Assembly: GCF_001189235.2 (NCBI RefSeq) | Contig: NZ_LFIP02000006.1 | Location: forward strand, 124,001-188,000 | DNA: 64,000 bases | Source of the DNA: Bradyrhizobium embrapense | Lineage (GTDB): Bacteria; Pseudomonadota; Alphaproteobacteria; Rhizobiales; Xanthobacteraceae | Direction of reading: 5' to 3' | In this document: piece after piece, positions 1-7,731 of the stretch | Position numbering within the stretch: position 1 is the stretch's first letter | Layout of the letters: every line of letters begins with the position of its first letter | The notes under the pieces: generated by a model | Database searches by the model: none | The model's input: the letters and a program-made list of their open reading frames with translations, nothing else | Told to the model about the DNA's origin: nothing | Position numbers and translations under genes: made by a program

Positions 1-450
1 TCGTTGAATGAGTTGGTGCAGTTGACGGGCACCGTCCATCTCAATCAGACTTGCTCTCTGCGGGCCAAATGGGGTTCGATCCGCGTCATAGTCCGACTGC
101 GGAAACACGCCAAAGTGGCCGGCCCAGCGCCGAACAGAACGCGAGCCGAGCCGCGCAGCGCACATGCTTTGATCTGCAAGGCGGATCGGTCCGATCTGCG
201 TGTCATTCAATGTGGCTGCCGCACGGCATTACCAAGGGATCGGGCGCCAAGATGTTCTAAAGCGATCATCTAGGAGAGCATCGCGCGGGCCTGCGAGCGT
301 CTCTTCGCGATGCCGGAAGCGTCACGTTCGTTCCTAGCACCGGCGCAATCCGGCCGAGGATAGCAGCTCCGGCGCTGAGTTCAGTCCTCGGTGTCCAGCG
401 GCACCGCCGGTTTCCGAAACTGTCGTCGGGCTCTTTCAACGCCGGGCGAA
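1..450. other. No gene recognised
   Basis: I see no convincing coding sequence or structured element here. Short open frames exist on the plus strand but have no family signature and overlap one another. The stretch lies downstream of the serine hydrolase gene and may hold its terminator, but I could not pick out a clear hairpin with a T-run. Confidence 0.5.
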
Positions 451-1713
451 TTATCGAATTATTCCAGCATAGACGATGTACTGGACTTGTTCGCGATAGT
501 ACTTGCGGATTTCTCCGGGCGCGGCCGTTCCGACCACCACGATCAGACGCTCCTTCGGGTCGCAGAAAAATTGTGTTCCGTAAGCGCCGGTCCAGGTGAA
601 CTCACCTGGATTGCCCGGAACCGCCGAGATACCCTCGCTTATGCGCACAGCCACTCCGAGTCCAAAGCCGAAGCCGGCACGATGCGCCTCCACATTGGCG
701 ACCTTATTCTTGATCTCCGGCCCGAGGTGGTTGGAGATCATGTGGCGCACCGTCTTCGGTCCGAGAATGCGCTGCCCATCGAGCTCCCCGCCGTTTAGCA
801 GCATTTGCCCGAAGCGCACATAGTCACCGACTGTCGCAAACGCGCAGGCTCCTCCGCAGTCAAACATTGTCGGACTTTCGAGGAGCTCGATCTCTTGAGG
901 CTTTCCAGTCAGCGGGTCGTCTGGAAACGGATGCGCGAGGCGCTCGCGTTGTGATGTGGATAAATGGAAAGTGGCATCCTGCATCCCGATCGGCTTCCAC
1001 AGGTTGCTGGCAAGATAGTCGCCCAATCGTTGTCCGCTGACCTGTTCCACGACAGCTCCGAGCACGTCGGTCGAGAAGCCGTATTCGAATTCCGTCCCCG
1101 GTTGGTGCGCTAGCGGCAACTTGGTAATGGCCTGGATGAAGGCCTGCTTGTCACCCTTTAGCGGCGGGGCTGCAAAATCCGGGTAGAGACGCGCCACTTG
1201 GTCTGGACTATCTGGAGGCGCGCCATAGGTGAGACCTGATGTGTGCCGATAAAGATCGTGGATGTAGATCGGAGAACTCTGCGCTTGATACCGCAACGAA
1301 CCCTTAAGCCGTGGCACCGCGACCTTCATGTTTCCGAATTCCGGGTAATAATCCGTGAGCCTGCTCCGTAGAGGCAGGCGACCTTGCTCCATGAGGGTGA
1401 GCCCGGCAACGGCCACCATCGGCTTGGTCATAGATGCAAGCGCGAACATCGCATCGAGCCGCATCGACGATCCTTTTGCAGGATCAAGTTGGCCATACGC
1501 CTTGTAATGAATCAGCTTGCCGTCTCGGGCGATTGCAACCACCGCGCCCGGCACGCGCTTGCTTTCGATCTCACGATCGAAGAACTCGTCTAGCTTGGCA
1601 AGGCGTTGCTGAGAAACTCCAACGTCAGCGGCCATGGCCTCGGGCAGAGGCGCTGAATGCACTGAATTGAAGCTGATTCCAGCAACCACTGCGGCCATAA
1701 CAAGCTTGTTCAT
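451..1713 (-). CDS. Periplasmic serine hydrolase, beta-lactamase/EstB-like
   Basis: A 420-residue member of the class C beta-lactamase/penicillin-binding-like serine hydrolase family (Pfam Beta-lactamase), which includes esterases and peptidases as well as lactamases. The catalytic SxxK is visible as S94-M-T-K97, followed by HTSGLTYG and a YGFSTDVLG segment in the place of the family YxN tyrosine. I chose the ATG at 1713 because it opens a signal peptide (MNKLVMAAVVAGISFNSVHS); an upstream ATG at 1764 would add 17 hydrophilic residues in front of it. Secretion to the periplasm is inferred. It lies just behind modB on the same strand, so the two may be co-transcribed, but a functional link to molybdate is not evident. 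The substrate cannot be told from sequence; an esterase is as likely as a lactamase. Confidence 0.85.
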   Translation of the reverse strand: MNKLVMAAVVAGISFNSVHSAPLPEAMAADVGVSQQRLAKLDEFFDREIESKRVPGAVVAIARDGKLIHYKAYGQLDPAKGSSMRLDAMFALASMTKPMVAVAGLTLMEQGRLPLRSRLTDYYPEFGNMKVAVPRLKGSLRYQAQSSPIYIHDLYRHTSGLTYGAPPDSPDQVARLYPDFAAPPLKGDKQAFIQAITKLPLAHQPGTEFEYGFSTDVLGAVVEQVSGQRLGDYLASNLWKPIGMQDATFHLSTSQRERLAHPFPDDPLTGKPQEIELLESPTMFDCGGACAFATVGDYVRFGQMLLNGGELDGQRILGPKTVRHMISNHLGPEIKNKVANVEAHRAGFGFGLGVAVRISEGISAVPGNPGEFTWTGAYGTQFFCDPKERLIVVVGTAAPGEIRKYYREQVQYIVYAGIIR

Positions 1714-1773
1714 TCTATCCTCGCCAATAGACGGAGCTGGCTTGTGCTGCTCCAGCTCTGGCATGTCTGGTCC

Positions 1774-2454
1774 TCATGTGCTTCTCCTGGCACAGCGTCT
1801 GTCGAGGAGAGCTAAGGTGAAGATGATCGCAAAAGCGAACATCACCATACCGCCCGCAACCACACTCGCCTCTCGCCAGCGTGATGCCTGGACGTAGTCT
1901 ATGACGTAGGCTGACAACACCTTGGTGCGGCCAGGAATATTGCCGCCAATCATCATCACGACACCGAATGTGCCGATCGTATGAGCAAAGCCAATCACAG
2001 CGGCTTTGACAAACTCCAATCGCGCCAGCGGCAAACCGATGGTAACGAAGGCATGCAACGGAGAACCCCGCGCCGCAGCTTCCAGCGGAGGGTCGCCCAT
2101 CGCAACAAAGGCGTTGCGGATCGGCTGCACCACCAAAGGCAGCGCCGAGAGCACCGATCCGACTACGATTCCTGCGAAGGTAAAGGCGAGCGAGCGCTCG
2201 CCCCAGAAAGAAGCGAGAAGCCCCCCCGGTCCGCCGGGCCCGAGCAGAACGAGGACACAGAAACCGAGTGCCGTCGGCGGTAGCACCAGCAGAAGCGTGA
2301 TGATCGCTGCCACCGCCTCGCGCAGAACAGTATGTGAACGCGCTAGCCACCACGCGAGCGGCGCACCAATCACCAAGAGGATGATGGTCGTCACGCTGGC
2401 GAGCTCGATCGTGAGCGCAACGGATTGCCAAATCTCTGCCGAAAACGCATCCAT
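1774..2454 (-). CDS. modB: Molybdate ABC transporter permease ModB
   Basis: A 226-residue inner-membrane permease of the binding-protein-dependent transport family, the usual length for ModB. Five or so hydrophobic segments are visible, and the cytoplasmic EAA loop, which contacts the ATPase, is present near residues 126-145 (EAAARGSPLHAFVTIGLPLA). Together with ModA (periplasmic binding protein) and ModC (ATPase), ModB imports molybdate, needed for nitrogenase and nitrate reductase cofactors. Here neither modA nor modC is intact: only a 55-codon stump precedes modB, and a serine hydrolase gene follows. The permease reading frame itself looks undamaged. Without its partners it may be non-functional or may work with ModA/ModC encoded elsewhere; both are inferences. 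Confidence 0.8.
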   Translation of the reverse strand: MDAFSAEIWQSVALTIELASVTTIILLVIGAPLAWWLARSHTVLREAVAAIITLLLVLPPTALGFCVLVLLGPGGPGGLLASFWGERSLAFTFAGIVVGSVLSALPLVVQPIRNAFVAMGDPPLEAAARGSPLHAFVTIGLPLARLEFVKAAVIGFAHTIGTFGVVMMIGGNIPGRTKVLSAYVIDYVQASRWREASVVAGGMVMFAFAIIFTLALLDRRCARRST

Positions 2455-2459
2455 AGGCG

Positions 2460-2627
2460 TCAGCCCCCCAGTGAGAGACGGTCGCCGTCTCGGGGCAGTG
2501 ATCGCCTACACATCCGGCGCGCCGAGGCATGGGGCGCGCAGCGCCTCTTAGTGGTGCGGACCTTCGCAGCGACCACTACATTGACGCGCATCGCTTTCGC
2601 GAGCAAGAGCAGCGTCGCAAACTTCAT
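2460..2627 (-). pseudogene. Probable 5' remnant of modA fused to unrelated sequence
   Basis: A 55-codon open frame ends 5 bases before the modB start, exactly where modA normally sits. It begins with a hydrophobic stretch (MKFATLLLLAKA) and then VNVVVAAKV, which resembles the start of a mature ModA (beta strand followed by AA). After about residue 22 it becomes basic and low in hydrophobicity and matches nothing expected. The simplest reading is that an internal deletion removed almost all of modA. The similarity is short, so this is a context-based call. Confidence 0.35.
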
Positions 2628-3204
2628 GGGAAACTCCTGTCACGGGGCTGCTTCGACCGGTCTTGACGGCGGCAGCTCCTCGGTCGTTATCCAGCAATCT
2701 CTGTGCCGCTTGCGCAATGTGGTGCGTTCTAGGCTCAACGTGAGAAAATACGCACAGACGACGAGTTCGCTGTGGAGTGAATCTTGCGCTCTGTCAGGTT
2801 TCCGGCATCTTTGTTCCCGAGCAGACAGCGACGGCACAATGATGCGGCAGGGTTTGACGCCCTCAGGTTTGTTATTGGATCTTACGGCGCTTCATGGTCA
2901 CTCGACGCGATCCTTAAGTGGATTCTGTTTCGAAAATTGCCCCGGTCGTTTAGAGTTCGCTCGAACGCGGGCGCGGCTGAGCGCAAGCACAACCCGCCAC
3001 AGTCCCATTTACGATAATGGGCGCGGCTGGTAGCAAGGGTATCGGAATTCGTGCCTTGCTGGACATTGCCGCAAAGGACCTCCAAGCAGCGACACCTTCA
3101 TCCGGTATTCATGTGCGCACCGTGATAAACGAGCGCACAACCTTGCGACATGCAGCTAGTTGTGCCGGAGACAGGACCTGCCGCCGAAAACGGTTTGCAG
3201 CGAC
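2628..3204. other. No gene recognised
   Basis: Between the modA stump and the oxidoreductase gene. Open frames on both strands are short and lack recognisable motifs. A promoter for the minus-strand modB unit should lie near 2640-2750, but I could not identify convincing hexamers. Confidence 0.45.
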
Positions 3205-4185
3205 CTACAGAGCGTCCGGGCGGTGCCGTATATCGACCGTGATAGTGCCCCGGGCGCGAGAGACACATGCACAGATCTTTTCGTTCGCGCGTTTCTGCGG
3301 CGCGCTGAAGAAGACGTCACGGTGATCAAGCTCACCGTCGATCTTGATGATGTCGATGGCGCAAACACCACACTCGCCGCGCCGGCAATCCGCAATCACC
3401 TCGCAACCGGATTCATTGAGTACGTCCAGCAGCGAGCGATCACTCGGAATTTCGATTTCGAGGTTCCTATCGACAAAGCGAACCCGAAATCCTTCAGTCG
3501 GCAGCGAGCCGCTCGACCCGAAGGTTTCATAGCGCAGGTCGGACACCGTTCGTCCTGCGCTATCCCAGGCCCGGCGCGCAGCATCGAGCATCCGCATCGG
3601 ACCGCACAACATGGTCAAGGCGTCAGGCGGCAGCGAGGCGAACAGATTATCGAAATTGAGCCGGCGCCCCTCATTGCCTACATGGACAATAAGCCGCTCG
3701 TTCAGCAAGGGGGTGAGGACATCCAAATAGGCGGCTTGCTCGCGCGAGGGCACAGCATAATGCAGCGTGAAATCGGCATCGCGGCGGGCAAGCACCTGAG
3801 CTGCCCCAACCAGTGGCGTAATGCCGATGCCGCCCGCGATCAGGCAGTAGTGCCGGCGCGCCCAGTCGATCTGCAGCAATGAGGCAGGCAATGTGATGCT
3901 CAGCCGCGCACCCGGCGCAAGGGACCACATGTACCGCGAGCCGCCGCGGGTGTCCTCGGCGCGGCGCACCGCGATACGATAGCCGCCTCGGTCGGCTTCG
4001 CCGACCAGCGAGTAAGACCGCGTCTCTGGGCGCCCATCGATAGTGACAGCGACATTGATATGGCCGCCGACCGGATAGATCGCGCCATCAAAGCTTTCCG
4101 GTCTGATTAGCAACTCGCGGATCGAAGGCGTCAGATCGCGCGTCGCGACAAGGGTTGCCGGTATCCAGCTTTCAATGAATCGCAT
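3205..4185 (-). CDS. VanB-type oxidoreductase (FMN/ferredoxin reductase) of a Rieske demethylase
   Basis: A 326-residue reductase of the phthalate dioxygenase reductase/VanB family. It passes electrons from NAD(P)H through FMN and a 2Fe-2S centre to the oxygenase partner. Visible parts are an N-terminal flavin-binding barrel with RSYSLVGE (about residues 60-70), a nucleotide-binding GGIGITPLV segment near 120, a CGP motif near 190, and a C-terminal plant-type ferredoxin with C267-x4-C272-x2-C275 and C305. The ATG at 4185 gives the normal family length; longer in-frame extensions run into the gntR gene. It starts 10 bases after gntR on the same strand and forms an operon with the oxygenase further upstream. 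The pair probably demethylates a methoxylated aromatic acid such as a vanillate analogue; the exact substrate is inferred. Confidence 0.88.
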   Translation of the reverse strand: MRFIESWIPATLVATRDLTPSIRELLIRPESFDGAIYPVGGHINVAVTIDGRPETRSYSLVGEADRGGYRIAVRRAEDTRGGSRYMWSLAPGARLSITLPASLLQIDWARRHYCLIAGGIGITPLVGAAQVLARRDADFTLHYAVPSREQAAYLDVLTPLLNERLIVHVGNEGRRLNFDNLFASLPPDALTMLCGPMRMLDAARRAWDSAGRTVSDLRYETFGSSGSLPTEGFRVRFVDRNLEIEIPSDRSLLDVLNESGCEVIADCRRGECGVCAIDIIKIDGELDHRDVFFSAPQKRANEKICACVSRARGTITVDIRHRPDAL

Positions 4186-4195
4186 GCAGATTCCT

Positions 4196-4948
4196 TTACT
4201 CGCCTGCCATCCTGATAAGCGCCAGCCCCGGCAGTAGGTCAAAATGCGTCTTTTTCTGGAGCACCAAGCGCAAATTGCGCGCCGCCACTCGCGCATGCTC
4301 GCGCATGATCGCCTCAGCGCGCGCACCTTCGCGGTTTTCGATTGCGTCGATCACGACGCGGTGTTGATCTTGCGCAATCATGAGCGTGTCGCGCGCGTCC
4401 GGCAGTGTCGATTGGGTCATCACAAAGCCGCTTGGGGAGGCAAAGGGCAGCGCGGAGGCGCGATCCACCTGCCGGATCAAGGGCGGGCTACGCGACAATT
4501 CGGTCAACATGGCGTGAAGGCGCGCATTGAGTGCGACGTAGGAGGAGAAAGCGTCCACAGAGATTGGATCCTGCCGCACCACGCCGTCGATCTCGTCAAG
4601 GCATCGTTTCAGGGGCTCGAGATCGCGCGACGAAGCGCCGCGCTCGGCTGCAAAACGAGCGGCGAGACCTTCGAGCGTGCCACGCAGCTCGATCGAATCT
4701 ATGACATCTCGCTCCGAGAACGTCTTCACCATGAAGCCGCCAGAAGGAATCGCTTCCAGAAGTCCCTCCTCCTCCAGGCGGACCAATGCCATTCGTACCG
4801 GGGTGCGCGAAGCGCCGGTCGTCTCAACAGCCTGCAATTCGGAGATCCGCTCGCCCGGCCGCAAGTCGCCGGACAGGATCAGATCGCGCAAGCTGAGCTG
4901 GGCACGTACAGTTTGTGAGACGGAGCGATCGCTTTCGCGCTCGGCCAT
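4196..4948 (-). CDS. GntR-family regulator, FCD subgroup (VanR-like)
   Basis: A 250-residue transcription factor. Residues 1-80 hold the GntR winged helix (LRDLILSGDLRPGERISE, then ASRTPVRMALVRLEEEGLL). The remainder is an all-helical FCD ligand domain with histidines in ALNARLHAML and DQHRVVIDAI, and at REHA, which in this family bind a metal next to the effector. It lies between the oxygenase and reductase genes, 3 bases after the former and 10 before the latter. This makes it part of the operon it probably controls. VanR-type members repress demethylase genes and release DNA when the aromatic acid binds. Two GTATAC-centred sites upstream of the oxygenase gene fit the palindromes such regulators use. 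Confidence 0.88.
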   Translation of the reverse strand: MAERESDRSVSQTVRAQLSLRDLILSGDLRPGERISELQAVETTGASRTPVRMALVRLEEEGLLEAIPSGGFMVKTFSERDVIDSIELRGTLEGLAARFAAERGASSRDLEPLKRCLDEIDGVVRQDPISVDAFSSYVALNARLHAMLTELSRSPPLIRQVDRASALPFASPSGFVMTQSTLPDARDTLMIAQDQHRVVIDAIENREGARAEAIMREHARVAARNLRLVLQKKTHFDLLPGLALIRMAGE

Positions 4949-4951
4949 GCC

Positions 4952-6001
4952 CTACTCCGCGGCCTGCCGACTGTGCGATGGATTCTCGGCGTCGATCATC
5001 CGGTCTACCAGGCGGCGGGCCCACATTGCGCCCGCATCGATATTAAGATTGTAAAAGGCGCGGTCAGGATTTTCGTCAATCGCGCGCTGCTGCGCCTCGA
5101 GGAGGACCTCGTCCTCACGGAAGATGCCAGAAACGCCTTGGCGGAGCTCGGTGGTCAGGCGCTGTTCGTTTAAGCGATAATTGCGCACAAATGCCCAGAA
5201 ATAATGGCAGCTCGTTTCCGTTTCGGGCGTGATCGTGTTGAGCACAAGACCATTGACGCCGGCAGCGCGATTGCCTTCGGGCGCGCCGGTTCCAGTGGGC
5301 GCCACACCGACGTCGATATTGATCGTGCACGGGGCTTCGAAACGAATGATTTGCCAGCGGTCCACCGGACCGGGTTTTTGCAACTGCTTGGCCCAAAATG
5401 GCGGCGCGGTAATCCCCTTCATCCAGCGCGTTACGGTGGCGGTCTTCTCCCCATGAGTGACGTCAAACGGCGCTTCCGCGACGGCGTCATTGCCGATACT
5501 GGCGCCGTGCACAAAAGTTTCGTGCGTCAGGTCCATGAGATTGTCGATAACCAGACGATAATCGCATTTCAGATGAATGGTATCACCATCGCCGGCCCAA
5601 GCGGGATCATCGTTCCAGTGCATGTCCGGCACCAAGGCCGGGTCGGCTAGCGCCGGATCACCCATCCATAGCCAGACGAAGCGATGGCGCTCGACGACGG
5701 GATACGCACGCACACAGGCGGAGGGATTGATCGTTTCCTGCGAGGGCATGAAGGTGCAGCGGCCCTGCGCGTTGAATTTCAGACCATGATAGCCGCAGAC
5801 AACGCTGTCGCCCTCAAGGCGGCCTTTTGAGAGAGGCACTAGTCGATGCCAACAGGCGTCCTCGAGCGCCACCACTTCACCATTGGTGCGCCGATACATC
5901 ACCACGTGCCTGCCGCAGATCGTGCGCGGCAACAAGGCCTGCTTCACCTCGGCATCCCAAGCGGCTGCGTACCAGACATTCATCGGAAAGCACCGGCTCA
6001 C
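4952..6001 (-). CDS. VanA-type Rieske oxygenase (aromatic O-demethylase subunit)
   Basis: A 349-residue Rieske non-haem iron oxygenase of the VanA/PobA-like group, the typical length. The Rieske 2Fe-2S ligands are C50-x-H52 and C69-x2-H72. The mononuclear iron site is in the D157LTHETFVH segment (H160 and H165). With the VanB-type reductase it would remove a methyl group from a methoxy-aromatic acid as formaldehyde. Such compounds come from lignin and root exudates. First gene of the oxygenase-gntR-reductase operon. The ATG at 6001 gives the usual N-terminus; a second ATG six codons in (MNVWYAAAW) matches the shortest family members and is an alternative start. The true substrate (vanillate, veratrate or another ring) cannot be read from sequence. 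Confidence 0.88.
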   Translation of the reverse strand: MSRCFPMNVWYAAAWDAEVKQALLPRTICGRHVVMYRRTNGEVVALEDACWHRLVPLSKGRLEGDSVVCGYHGLKFNAQGRCTFMPSQETINPSACVRAYPVVERHRFVWLWMGDPALADPALVPDMHWNDDPAWAGDGDTIHLKCDYRLVIDNLMDLTHETFVHGASIGNDAVAEAPFDVTHGEKTATVTRWMKGITAPPFWAKQLQKPGPVDRWQIIRFEAPCTINIDVGVAPTGTGAPEGNRAAGVNGLVLNTITPETETSCHYFWAFVRNYRLNEQRLTTELRQGVSGIFREDEVLLEAQQRAIDENPDRAFYNLNIDAGAMWARRLVDRMIDAENPSHSRQAAE

Positions 6002-6028
6002 GTATCAACCCCTTCAGCTCTGGACACT

Positions 6029-6042
6029 ACATGTATACAATA
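6029..6042. promoter_or_regulatory. Candidate GntR operator 1
   Basis: The sequence ATGTATACAAT centred on GTATAC (6033-6038) lies about 30 bases upstream of the oxygenase start. GntR/FCD proteins commonly bind TNGTNNACNA-type palindromes and TTGTATACAA fits. Assignment to the operon's own regulator is inferred from position. Confidence 0.5.
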
Positions 6043-6101
6043 TCCGGCAACTTCGGTTGAAGTGTGGCCGCAAATGCGTAATTGAGTGGCAGGCCCGGAA
6101 A

Positions 6102-6114
6102 ATGTGTATACAGA
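6102..6114. promoter_or_regulatory. Candidate GntR operator 2
   Basis: A second copy, TGTGTATACAGA centred on GTATAC (6106-6111), lies 73 bases (about seven helical turns) from operator 1. The spacing would place both sites on the same DNA face, as expected for cooperative binding or looping. Confidence 0.45.
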
Positions 6115-6399
6115 AAAGGATCCTAAATCGATATCGCCAGCCAAGCATCGGCTTGGGTTAGCGCGCGGCAAAACGGCAGTGCCCGCTGAGTCCGACCTCG
6201 CCGGCGCGCATGCCCGACCGCATCTCGCCCCAGAAACTGCGCTGACCTCATATGGCGATCTGCTAGGTCCCTAACCTGATCGGGCTCTCAGCACGGGGCA
6301 CTGCCTGGCCGGCAGCACAGCCCTCCCCCTTTGCCGGGATCGGACGTGGAGGCCATAGTGCCGAGACCGGCCCGCACTCTCGAATCATCTAGTGCGTCG

Positions 6400-6790
6400 C
6401 GCCCGCGATCTTTGGCAGCCCTGCGCCATATGCACGGCGCTTCTCAAGCATGCGGCTCCAGATAAGCGCAACCTCCAGCGTGCGCAGCAGCCGCTGCGAT
6501 CGCCCGAGATCGGATCGAGCTTGATACCTCCAGGTGAAATGGGCAGCGCGAATGGCAGCACTTTATTAATGCCGACATCATGCAGAAGCGCGCCCCGAAG
6601 CGCTAGCAAAATCCGATGGGCGACATTCGACACCCAAGCTGAAGGCGCCATTGGTCCGTGCGATCCGGCCGCGAAAGTCGGTAATGGCCTCCGCCAATTC
6701 GCCGAAGCGCGCCTCTGCACTATTTACGATAGTGGCAGCCCCTCCCCCAATGCGCACGGATGGCGTGAAGGCGCGTTGCTCAAGCATCGC
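6400..6790 (-). pseudogene. LysR-family regulator remnant, frameshifted
   Basis: On the minus strand one frame (about 6787-6640) reads EARFGELAEAITDFRGRIA..GAFSLGV, which looks like the linker helix and start of the ligand domain of a LysR regulator. After a frame change the neighbouring frame continues VSNVAHRILLALRGALL and then GIKLDPISGDRSG, the next expected segments. The N-terminal helix-turn-helix and the rest of the ligand domain are missing. This is an alignment by eye to family patterns, so I hold it at moderate confidence. LysR proteins in this setting include NodD, but the pieces look more like the general aromatic/transport-type LysR group. Confidence 0.4.
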
Positions 6791-7297
6791 GCATGCTTGA
6801 GCAATCCGATCAAAACCACGGAATCAGTGCGCCCATTCATGTTGCGCCGCGGCAGCCGCGCTGCATGCGCCCGTGCTCGAAGATTCTCATCGAACGACGA
6901 TTCGGTTCTGTAGCGCGCGCCTACATGCGGGAGCTTTCGCAGCATGTGCGGTGTTCTCATTCGATTTGAAGCCCCTATGTCAACGCCGGCGGCGCCACAC
7001 CCCTGGCCAACCGCGAGGCCGAGCAGCGGCGACGGTAGCCCGTCTTGAGGTGCCACGTTGCCACTGAAATCGGCAACAGACGGAAGGACTTCAAGGGTCA
7101 TAAGATTGCTTCTTCTTGGAAGACCTCTGCGAGCTCTTGTACGCACAAGCAGATGTCCGCCTTCTGCTGAACTGTGCGGTCACATCACCTGGAGACAAAT
7201 GCCCCGCGAACGAACATGCTTTGCCGCTAGCGAAAATGCAGCGCTTCCATTTCAGAATTTGTAGGCAATCGGGTTCTAGATCTTCGATGTGCCGGAC
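6791..7297. other. No gene recognised
   Basis: Decayed sequence between the LysR remnant and the nod box. No continuous frame with recognisable family features on either strand. Confidence 0.4.
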
Positions 7298-7345
7298 ATC
7301 CATTGCGTGAATGCCTACGATCGAAACTATCGATTTTACCAATCT
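7298..7345 (+). promoter_or_regulatory. nod box (NodD-binding promoter element)
   Basis: The 48-base element begins ATCCATTGCGTGAATG, continues ATCGAAAC, and ends ATCGATTTTACCAATCT. It matches the full rhizobial nod box consensus, including the ATC-N9-GAT LysR motif at 7320-7334 and the conserved 3' part GATTTTACCAATC. NodD binds such sites and activates transcription when host flavonoids are present; initiation normally starts a few tens of bases beyond the box. It points rightwards. The first intact gene in that direction is the dicarboxylate carrier gene at 7732, about 390 bases away, with no nod gene in between. Confidence 0.92.
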
Positions 7346-7553
7346 CACGCAGTGTTGCATCAATCTTATCAGTCAGCGTATACCGATCACGCTAGGCTTC
7401 TAGGTCGAGAAGTGCCCACCCTACGCCCAGCCGACCAAAGATGCGTATTATGCCGCCACGTCATGTTCGGGCTTGCGACCGCGGTGCGAGCATTTGATTC
7501 GAGCCAATGGCGAGTTTATCCCCGAACACTTGATTGGCCGCAGATCGGGCATC

Positions 7554-7570
7554 TGGTGCATATCTTGCTT
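7554..7570 (+). promoter_or_regulatory. Candidate sigma-54 (-24/-12) promoter upstream of dctA
   Basis: TGGTGCATATCTTGCTT has the invariant GG and GC separated by exactly 10 bases and a TTGC at the -12 position. It deviates from consensus at one position of the -24 half (TGGTGC for TGGCAC). dctA genes are classically transcribed by RpoN with DctD in rhizobia, so the position 160 bases before dctA is sensible. I found no clear NifA TGT-N10-ACA site upstream. Confidence 0.45.
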
Positions 7571-7731
7571 AGCGAAAAAAGATAACCTACTGGACGCCTG
7601 CCTTTGGGATGACGCGCCGCCTCGCGGATCGTCTTCAATCGGACACGGCTAAAACAACGAGCCTCGCATGATGCTGTCGCCTCTCAACGACGCGGCGGCT
7701 TGCATTCGAGTATATTCGGGAAGGAAGCGTC

